Assembly (NCBI GenBank): GCA_023425485.1
Contig: JAFACO010000211.1
Coordinates: 1 to 5,611 of the forward strand
Direction of reading: 5' to 3'
DNA: 5,611 bases
Origin: Bacillota bacterium
GTDB taxonomy: Bacteria > Bacillota > Clostridia > Lachnospirales > Lachnospiraceae
In this document: piece after piece, positions 1-5,500 of the stretch
How positions within the stretch are numbered: position 1 is the first letter of the stretch
Layout of the letters: each line of letters starts with the position of its first letter
Position numbers and translations under genes: made by a program
Notes under the pieces: generated by a model
The model's database searches: none
Seen by the model: the letters and a program-made list of their open reading frames with translations, nothing else
What the model was told of the DNA's origin: nothing

Positions 1-7
1 TATTCAA

Positions 8-12
8 CCTCC
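8..12 (-). promoter_or_regulatory. Possible Shine-Dalgarno site of a divergent gene just left of the window
   Basis: Read on the minus strand, the left edge ends in GGAGG followed by seven bases (TTGAATA). That is the normal spacing to a start codon lying immediately outside the window. A minus-strand promoter sits about 40 bases upstream, at 53-80. Between them is an inverted repeat, GATGC (15-19) and GCATC (27-31), with a seven-base loop, which could be an operator half-site pair or a small leader hairpin. No coding sequence of this gene is visible, so its identity is unknown and its existence is inferred. Confidence 0.4.
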
Positions 13-52
13 ATGATGCCGGTTAAGCATCTTCATCAAATAACTAACTGAT

Positions 53-80
53 ATTATAACCCATTTTACTTAAATTACAA
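53..80 (-). promoter_or_regulatory. Candidate minus-strand sigma-A-type promoter
   Basis: On the minus strand, a perfect TATAAT -10 (58 down to 53) is preceded by a 16-base spacer and TTGTAA (80 down to 75, four of six matches to TTGACA). Transcription would start near position 46 and run leftward out of the window, toward the GGAGG at 12-8. The sequence is AT-rich, so chance matches are possible. The agreement between promoter, Shine-Dalgarno site and direction is what raises it above background. Confidence 0.4.
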
Positions 81-302
81 CATTAATTACAAGATTAAAA
101 TCCTTAAGCCATCAGAATCGTGCATAAAGATACGATAATTGACAGTAAGAATTCATAGCCATTATATTCAGAATATAAAGTATGTGTACCCCAAAACATA
201 AGGAATTAACGAAATAAAGTAAGCTACTTGCCAAAAAGAAAATAAAATTAATAGAAAATGGCAGGAAATCTGCAAAAATTTGTTATTTTTTCGTAAATAT
301 TA
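81..302. other. AT-rich intergenic region, no gene seen
   Basis: This stretch is strongly AT-rich and has stops in all frames. Only open frames of about a dozen codons occur, for example an ATG near 189 and another at 258, and neither has a ribosome binding site. A weak hairpin GCAG-GAAAT-CTGC (261-273) is followed by an AAAAAT/ATTTTT inverted repeat (274-290). It looks like a poor terminator and could separate the upstream promoter candidate at 139-168 from the spoVG promoter. I see no RNA gene and no Spo0A box here. Confidence 0.6.
139..168 (+). promoter_or_regulatory. Candidate upstream promoter, perfect TTGACA -35
   Basis: A perfect TTGACA (139-144) is followed by an 18-base spacer and TATATT (163-168, five of six to TATAAT). 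Transcription would begin near 175, roughly 300 bases before spoVG. No gene lies directly downstream, so this would be a second distal spoVG promoter, a short non-coding transcript, or a chance match in AT-rich DNA. The promoter at 303-331 is the better candidate for spoVG. Confidence 0.3.
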
Positions 303-331
303 TTCACATTTTGTAATAAATATGTTATAAT
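303..331 (+). promoter_or_regulatory. spoVG promoter, sigma-A type with extended -10
   Basis: TTCACA (303-308, five of six to TTGACA), an optimal 17-base spacer and a perfect TATAAT (326-331) are seen. A TG one base before the -10 (323-324) makes it an extended -10 element. The expected start is near 338, giving an untranslated leader of about 132 bases before spoVG. In Bacillus subtilis spoVG is transcribed by sigma-H under AbrB repression. I could not find a matching sigma-H promoter here, so vegetative sigma-A control is inferred. Confidence 0.7.
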
Positions 332-367
332 GGCGCTATCTAAAAACAAAGAATAAATAGTAAGGGA

Positions 368-386
368 ACTGAAGGTATTATTCAGT
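368..386 (+). promoter_or_regulatory. Leader hairpin 1 upstream of spoVG
   Basis: ACTGAA (368-373) and TTCAGT (381-386) form a perfect six-base-pair stem around a seven-base loop in the predicted 5' untranslated leader. No U-tract follows, so it is not an intrinsic terminator. Its 5' arm (ACTGA) can also pair with TCAGT at 414-418, which belongs to hairpin 2, so the two structures could be alternatives. Function is unknown. Confidence 0.4.
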
Positions 387-390
387 GGGG

Positions 391-411
391 TAACTTGTAA
401 CTTGTAATTTG
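391..411 (+). repeat. Three tandem heptamers in the spoVG leader
   Basis: TAACTTG is repeated exactly twice (391-397, 398-404) and followed by a one-mismatch third copy, TAATTTG (405-411). The array lies between the two leader hairpins and partly enters the base of the second. It could be a repeated binding site for a regulator or RNA-binding protein, or a slippage product. The array itself is certain; any role is speculative. Confidence 0.75.
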
Positions 412-432
412 AATCAGTTTAGTGCTGATCAA
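409..432 (+). promoter_or_regulatory. Leader hairpin 2 upstream of spoVG
   Basis: TTG-A-ATCAG (409-417) pairs with CTGATCAA (425-432), giving eight base pairs with one bulged A and a seven-base loop. It ends 22 bases before the Shine-Dalgarno site AAGGGGG (455-461), so it does not cover that site directly. Its arms are complementary to parts of hairpin 1, which would allow an alternative fold. Confidence 0.4.
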
Positions 433-469
433 AAACGAACGATAATATGGACAGAAGGGGGATCATTCC

Positions 470-748
470 ATGCAAATTACCGACGTACGCGTACGTAAGG
501 TGAGTAAGGAAGGCAAAATGAAGGCAGTTGTTTCAATCACACTTGATAACGAGTTCGTAGTTCATGATATCAAGGTTATTGAAGGCGATAAGGGTTTATT
601 TATTGCTATGCCTAGCAGAAAAGCTGGAGACGGTGAATATCGTGATATTGCTCATCCTATCAATTCGGACACAAGAGATAAGATTCAAAAAATTATCCTT
701 GAAAAGTACGAAATTGCGGCTTTAGAATCAGAAGAAATACAAGCGTAA
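470..748 (+). CDS. spoVG: SpoVG family nucleic-acid-binding regulator
   Basis: A complete 92-residue protein, the usual size for SpoVG (B. subtilis about 97). It starts MQITDVRVRKV and carries the family core: SITLDNEFVVHDIKVIEG (22-39), LFIAMPSRK (43-51) and DIAHPINSDTR (59-69), followed by a C-terminal helix and an acidic tail. The basic pair R50-K51 after AMPS corresponds to residues implicated in nucleic-acid binding in orthologues. Known roles in the family are effects on septation and cortex formation in sporulating bacilli and global DNA or RNA binding in Staphylococcus, Borrelia and Listeria; the role in this organism is inferred. The ATG is supported by AAGGGGG (455-461) eight bases upstream. 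The gene has its own promoter, a structured leader and a terminator, so it is probably monocistronic. Confidence 0.96.
   Translation: MQITDVRVRKVSKEGKMKAVVSITLDNEFVVHDIKVIEGDKGLFIAMPSRKAGDGEYRDIAHPINSDTRDKIQKIILEKYEIAALESEEIQA
483..496. repeat. Perfect 14-bp palindrome inside the start of spoVG
   Basis: ACGTACGCGTACGT reads the same on both strands and lies 13 to 26 bases after the first base of the start codon, encoding the residues DVRVR. As DNA it is a symmetric site rich in CG steps in an otherwise AT-rich region. As RNA it could form a five-base-pair stem with a CGCG loop near the ribosome entry region. The encoded residues are conserved in SpoVG, but the codon choice that creates the symmetry is not forced by the protein. 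Confidence 0.7.
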
Positions 749-765
749 AAACTAAGAGAAGAGTG

Positions 766-797
766 CAAAAACGGCAGCGTCAGGGCTGCTTTTTTTG
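766..797 (+). terminator. Intrinsic terminator of spoVG
   Basis: GCAGC (774-778) pairs with GCTGC (785-789) around a six-base loop and is extended by a G-U pair (773-790). Beyond one mismatch, an A-run (767-771) pairs with the T-run. Seven Ts (790-796) follow the GC core. It lies 18 bases after the spoVG stop codon and upstream of a fresh promoter at 821, so it should end spoVG transcription. Confidence 0.88.
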
Positions 798-820
798 TCC
801 TTTTATATTTCAATTATCAG

Positions 821-849
821 TTTACATCAAGTCTCCCAAGGATTATAAT
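821..849 (+). promoter_or_regulatory. Promoter of the DUF4003-pth-mfd unit
   Basis: TTTACA (821-826, five of six to TTGACA), a 17-base spacer and a perfect TATAAT (844-849) are seen. The start should fall near 856, about 29 bases before the ATG at 885. It sits just after the spoVG terminator and is the only convincing promoter I see upstream of pth and mfd, so it probably serves all three genes. Confidence 0.72.
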
Positions 850-884
850 AAAACAGTTAAAATTAATGAAGGTAGGGTGTATTT

Positions 885-1877
885 ATGAAAGAAACCTTGC
901 GTGTGAAATGCAATTTAATTGCAGAGAATTATCAGGATCTGGCAAAGGAATTAAAATGGCATAGCTCCAACAATCTTAGATTCGGTGCTTTGTATTACAC
1001 ATTGAATGGGAGAAAGGTGAATGTTGATGCAATTAATCGTGGCCGCACGATAATTAAGGAAAACACCGGTATCTTTTCACAATTTAAAGATATAACCAAC
1101 TTTACCACCTCGGTAATCCTATCACTACAAGACCAACCAGAGAAGGATTTTTTAAATACCCTAAAAGTATATGAAGCATTAAAGCAGGAAGGATTACATC
1201 CCTCCCCCTATCTTGTGTTAGCAGCAACCTCAATTGCAATACAAGCAGAGCCATATGATTATACGAGAATTGTAACGGCTACAAAAGACATCTATAAAGC
1301 CATGAAAAAAGAGCATAAAATTCTAACCTCCTCAGATGATTATGGTTTTGCAGCTCTTCTTGCTATGCAGGAAAAACCAACTAAAGATGTAGTTAACGAA
1401 GTAGAAGCTTGTTATAGAATTCTAAAGAAGGATTTTGTAAGTTCCAATTCACTCCAAGCCTTAGCACAGGTACTCACAATAAGTGAAGAGGGTAGTAATA
1501 TAAAATGTAAAAGAGTTGTAGATTTAAACCAAGCTTTAAAGGTTAGAAAATGTAAAATAGGAAGTGGAATTGAGAGGTCCTTCCTAGGCATAGCTGCTTT
1601 GTTTGAGATGGACTGTAATCAGTTGGCAGATGAGATTGCTGAATTCTATGAGTATTTAAAGTATAAAAAAGGATTTGGCTCTTGGTCTATTTCAAGGGAC
1701 GAGAGAGTCATGTTTGCAATTGCACTTTTATGTATAGAATATCTAGAAGACGCAAAGCAGAATGCAGTTAAAATGACATTATCAAATAATGTTACAGTAA
1801 TTATGATCGCACAACAGATGGCAGCCATTGCAGCAGCCTCTGCAGCGGTTGCTGCTGCGTCTGCTTCCTCTAGTTAA
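885..1877 (+). CDS. DUF4003 family alpha-helical repeat protein, unknown function
   Basis: A complete 330-residue protein that I recognise as DUF4003-like from its overall pattern, including TSSDDYGFAALLA (148-160), CYRILKKDFVSSNSLQ (176-191), KKGFGSWSISRDERVMFA (261-278) and the Ala/Ser tail. It is predicted soluble, with no signal peptide and no clear membrane helix. By eye it divides into about seven units of roughly 40 residues (31-67, 73-109, 110-153, 154-190, 191-232, 233-273, 274-312). Each has a small-residue-rich helix, a polar turn, then a helix resembling hhxxYxxLKK. This suggests an alpha-solenoid, hence a binding or scaffold role. Residues 309-330 are almost only Ala and Ser. The ATG at 885 has AGGG (874-877) seven bases upstream. 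No catalytic motif is recognisable. The following 47 bases contain no terminator, so co-transcription with pth is likely. Confidence 0.82.
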   Translation: MKETLRVKCNLIAENYQDLAKELKWHSSNNLRFGALYYTLNGRKVNVDAINRGRTIIKENTGIFSQFKDITNFTTSVILSLQDQPEKDFLNTLKVYEALKQEGLHPSPYLVLAATSIAIQAEPYDYTRIVTATKDIYKAMKKEHKILTSSDDYGFAALLAMQEKPTKDVVNEVEACYRILKKDFVSSNSLQALAQVLTISEEGSNIKCKRVVDLNQALKVRKCKIGSGIERSFLGIAALFEMDCNQLADEIAEFYEYLKYKKGFGSWSISRDERVMFAIALLCIEYLEDAKQNAVKMTLSNNVTVIMIAQQMAAIAAASAAVAAASASSS

Positions 1878-1910
1878 ATAAATTAATATTTTAGTAAGTT
1901 TGAGTCATGA

Positions 1911-1917
1911 AGAAAGG
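1911..1917 (+). promoter_or_regulatory. Ribosome binding site that fixes the pth start
   Basis: AGAAAGG lies seven bases before the ATG at 1925. The in-frame ATG at 1907 has no Shine-Dalgarno match before it, and its extra codons run through this site. The shorter protein also begins exactly at the conserved Pth N-terminus, MYIIVGLGNP. Confidence 0.75.
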
Positions 1918-1924
1918 TTTCATT

Positions 1925-2491
1925 ATGTACATTATAGTAGGTTTAGGAAATCCAACTGATAAATATCAGGCTACAAGGCATAATATTGGGTGGGATGCAA
2001 TTACCAAAGTCTCCGATGATTATCGTATTTCGCTGGATACGAAAAAACATAAGGCAATCTGCGGAAAAGGTTCTATAGAAGGAGAAAAAGTGGTGCTTGC
2101 TCAGCCCATTACTTATATGAACTTAAGTGGAGAGAGTGTTCGTGAGTTAATGGATTTTTATAAGGTTACACCCAGTGAAATTATCATTATTTATGATGAT
2201 ATCAGTTTGGAAGTTGGACAGCTACGAATTCGTAAGAAGGGAAGCGCTGGCGGACACAATGGAATTAAAAGTATTATCAGTCACCTTGGTACAGATGAAT
2301 TCCCAAGAATTAAGGTGGGGGTTGGCGATAAACCCAAGGATTGGGATCTTGCAGATTATGTTCTGTCAAGATTTCACGTAGCAGAACAACCAACGATACG
2401 AGAGGCATTGAAAGATACTTCCGATGCCTGTAAAATGATCATCACGGCAGGGATTGATGCTGCAATGAATCAATATAATAGAAAAAAATAA
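1925..2491 (+). CDS. pth: Peptidyl-tRNA hydrolase
   Basis: A complete 188-residue bacterial Pth (family size about 185-195; called spoVC in B. subtilis). It cleaves the ester bond of peptidyl-tRNAs released from stalled ribosomes, freeing tRNA in the cytoplasm. Numbered from the chosen start, it shows IVGLGNP (4-10), the catalytic His19 within TRHNIGWD, YMNLSG (64-69), YDD (90-92) and GSAGGHNGIKSI (106-117). By alignment N9, H19, N66, D91 and N112 match the E. coli active-site residues N10, H20, N68, D93 and N114, so the enzyme should be active. An in-frame ATG at 1907 would add six residues but has no ribosome binding site. The gene lies 47 bases after the DUF4003 gene and 26 bases before mfd without a visible terminator. 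Pth next to mfd is a common Firmicutes arrangement. Confidence 0.96.
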   Translation: MYIIVGLGNPTDKYQATRHNIGWDAITKVSDDYRISLDTKKHKAICGKGSIEGEKVVLAQPITYMNLSGESVRELMDFYKVTPSEIIIIYDDISLEVGQLRIRKKGSAGGHNGIKSIISHLGTDEFPRIKVGVGDKPKDWDLADYVLSRFHVAEQPTIREALKDTSDACKMIITAGIDAAMNQYNRKK

Positions 2492-2503
2492 TAGTTTTCA
2501 AAT

Positions 2504-2509
2504 AGGAGG
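2504..2509 (+). promoter_or_regulatory. Strong ribosome binding site selecting a TTG start for mfd
   Basis: A perfect AGGAGG lies eight bases before TTG at 2518. The ATG at 2510 abuts the site and hits a stop after three codons (ATG TCA TTT TGA). The in-frame ATG at 2542 has no Shine-Dalgarno match before it. TTG is therefore the best start. Confidence 0.82.
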
Positions 2510-2517
2510 ATGTCATT

Positions 2518-5500
2518 TTGAAAACCTTCAGCGCACCCTTGATGGAATTAAAAGAATTTAATGATATCAGGGAGAACATTATAACGAGAACCCTGCCGGT
2601 ACAAGTTACCGGCTGTATTGATTCCCAAAAATGTCATTTAATCCATGGCTTAAGTGAAGGATTTAAATATAAGGTAATTGTTACTTATAACGATTTAAAG
2701 GCCAAGGAAATCTATGAGGATTATAGATTGTATGATAAAGAAGTTTTTCTATATCCTTCAAAGGACATTATATTCTATAGTGCAGATATTCACGGGAATG
2801 CTATTGTCAGAGAACGTCTGAAAGTTCTTCGTAAGATTATTGAAAAAAAAGACGCGACAATCATTGTTTCACTGGAAGGTGGTATGGATCGTATCCTTCC
2901 ATTGCAGATGATAAAGGAAAGAGTCATTAAGATTACTGCGGAGTCAGTGATTAAATTACAGGAATTCAGTGCTGCTTTAATCCATCTTGGGTATGAAAGA
3001 CAGGCACAGGTGGAGTCCCCAGGTGATTTTGCTGTAAGGGGAGGCATCATTGATATTTTCCCGCTAACCGAAGAGGTTCCTTATCGAATCGAATTATGGG
3101 GCGATGAAATAGATTCTATTCGTACCTTTGATATTAGCAGTCAACGTTCCATTGAACAGGTGGAGGGCCTAACCATATATCCAGCTACAGAAATTATTTT
3201 GGATGATAAAAGAAGAAAAGCTGGAATTCAAAAGCTGGAGGATGAGGAAAAGAAGTATTATAAAGGCCTAAGAGACCAGTTTAAAACCGAGGAAGCAGCA
3301 AGAATTCATCAGATTATTGGCGAGTTCAAAGAGAATTTGGAAGCTTACCAGGGATCGGTAGCGATGGAAAGCTATATTAATTATTTTTATGAACAGACCG
3401 TTAGCTTTTTTCAGTATTTTAATCAAGAAGAGACTTTGTTCTTTCTAGATGAGCCGGGTCGGCTTGTGGAAAAGGGAGAAGCGGTTGAAACTGAGTTTCG
3501 AGAAGGTATGATTGGTCGTATCGAGAAGGGATATATTCTTCCGGGACAGATTGATGTAATCTTCAGCTATAAGGAAGCAATGGGTTTTCTGGCAAATAAG
3601 AATTCCATTCTTATCAGTACCATGGAGGTTAAGAATAATTTCTATACCCCCAAGAGGAAATACGACTTTACAGTTCAGACAGTAGCTTCTTATCACAAGA
3701 ACTTTGAAGTTTTAGTAAAAGATTTAGAGCGTTGGAAGAAGAACAAATATCGAGTAATCCTGCTATCTGGTTCCAGATCCAGGGCGATGCGTTTAAGTGA
3801 TGATCTTAGAGAATATAATCTTAGCGCTTTCTATTCAGAGGATATGGACCGAGTGCTCCAGCCAGGAGAGATTATGGTGGCATATGGGAACCTTAGAAGA
3901 GGCTTTGAATATCCATTAATTAAATTGGTGGTAATCTCAGAAAGCGATATCTTTGGTTCAGAGAAAAAGAAGAAGCGAAAGAAAACCTCCTATGAGGGAA
4001 ATAAAATTCATAGCTTTACTGATCTGGCACCTGGTGATTATATTGTTCATGAAAATCATGGTCTTGGTATCTATAAAGGCATTGAGAAAATAGAAGTTGA
4101 TAAGGTAACAAAGGATTATATAAAGATTGAGTATGGCGGTGGAGGCGTGTTGTATATTCTTGCAACAGGCCTTGATGTGATACAAAAATATTCTGGTTCT
4201 GAAGGTAGAAAGCCGAAGCTGAATAAGCTAAACTCCATAGAGTGGAAGAATACCAAATCAAAAGTCAAAGGTGCAGTGCGTGAGGTGGCAAAGGATTTGG
4301 TGGCACTCTATGCCCAAAGACAGGAGAAGATAGGCTTCCAGTTTGGCCCGGATACCGTATGGCAGAAGGAGTTTGAAGAAGCCTTTCCCTATGAGGAGAC
4401 AGAGGATCAGTTAAATGCAATTGAGGCTACCAAAAGGGATATGGAAAGCAAACGTATTATGGATCGTCTAATCTGCGGTGACGTGGGTTACGGTAAAACA
4501 GAGATTGCAATTCGTGCTGCCTTTAAAGCTGTTTCCGATGGTAAACAGGTAGTTATTCTTGTGCCTACAACCATCTTGGCACAACAGCATTACAACACAA
4601 TGGTTCAACGAATGATGGATTTCCCGGTAAGTATTGATGTGTTATCACGTTTTCGAAGTGCGGCAGAACAAAAGAAGACAATAGAAAGAATTAAAAAAGG
4701 CAGCCTGGATATCATCGTTGGAACTCATAGAGTATTGTCACAAGATGTGAAGTTTAAGAATCTTGGATTGTTGATCATAGACGAAGAACAACGTTTTGGG
4801 GTAGGACATAAAGAAAAGATGAAGCTGTTAAAGAAGGACGTAGATGTTCTCACACTTACAGCAACACCTATTCCTAGAACTTTGCATATGAGCCTGGTGG
4901 GAATTCGTGATATGAGTGTACTTGACGAGCCACCGGTGGATCGTCTTCCTATTCAAACCTATGTGCTGGAACATAATGAAGAGATAATACGAGAGGCCAT
5001 CACCAGAGAATTAGCAAGGGAAGGTCAGGTTTATTATGTCTATAATCGTGTGAATGGTATTGATGAGATTGCTAATACCGTTGCAAAGCTGGTTCCCGAT
5101 GCAAATGTTGCCTTTGCCCATGGGCAGATGAATGAACATACCTTAGAAAAGATTATGTTCGACTTTATCTCCGGGGAGATTGATGTACTTGTTTCTACCA
5201 CAATTATTGAAACTGGTTTGGACATTTCTAATGTAAATACGATAATTATTGACGATGCTGACAGATTAGGCTTATCACAGCTCTATCAGCTAAGAGGACG
5301 CGTAGGGCGCTCTAACCGAACCTCGTATGCATTTTTAATGTATAAAAGGGATAAGATGCTTCGTGAAATTGCGGAGAAGAGATTACATGCCATTAAAGAA
5401 TTCACCGAGTTAGGCTCGGGCTTTAAAATAGCGATGCGAGATCTTGAAATCAGAGGTGCGGGTAATTTGCTGGGAGAAGAACAAAGCGGTCACATGGAAG

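Noticed and set aside
261..290. Intrinsic terminator before the spoVG promoter
   Set aside because: The GC stem is only four base pairs and is separated from the T-run by an A-rich segment. It is too weak to call as a terminator, so it is mentioned only in the intergenic description.
196..354. Sigma-H promoter for spoVG, as known in B. subtilis
   Set aside because: An AGGAATT-like -35 occurs near 200 and AAAGAAT at 348-354, but neither has a partner at the required 11-12 base spacing. The sigma-A-type promoter at 303-331 explains the data better.
441..446. GATAAT as a promoter -10 close to spoVG
   Set aside because: No acceptable -35 lies 16-18 bases upstream (best is TTTAGT), and transcription would begin inside or next to the Shine-Dalgarno site.
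1646..1828. 60-codon minus-strand frame opposite the DUF4003 gene
   Set aside because: Antisense to a convincing gene, no family resemblance, and no good ribosome binding site or promoter.
1813..1874. GCA/GCT-rich stretch as a microsatellite or frameshift artefact
   Set aside because: It encodes an Ala/Ser tail that I recall as typical of the DUF4003 family, mixes GCA, GCC, GCG and GCT codons, and ends in a normal stop.
1907..1924. Longer pth start at the ATG at 1907, adding six residues
   Set aside because: No Shine-Dalgarno match precedes it, and the extension overlaps the AGAAAGG site that serves the ATG at 1925. The conserved Pth N-terminus begins at the later ATG.
2175..2381. 68-codon + strand frame inside pth
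   Set aside because: It is nested out of frame in a clearly conserved enzyme gene, has no recognisable product and is best read as a shadow frame.
2790..5225. Several minus-strand frames of 61-86 codons opposite mfd
   Set aside because: All lie antisense to an intact mfd reading frame with canonical helicase motifs. Their translations resemble no known protein and are rich in Ser, Ile and Phe, as expected of antisense readings.
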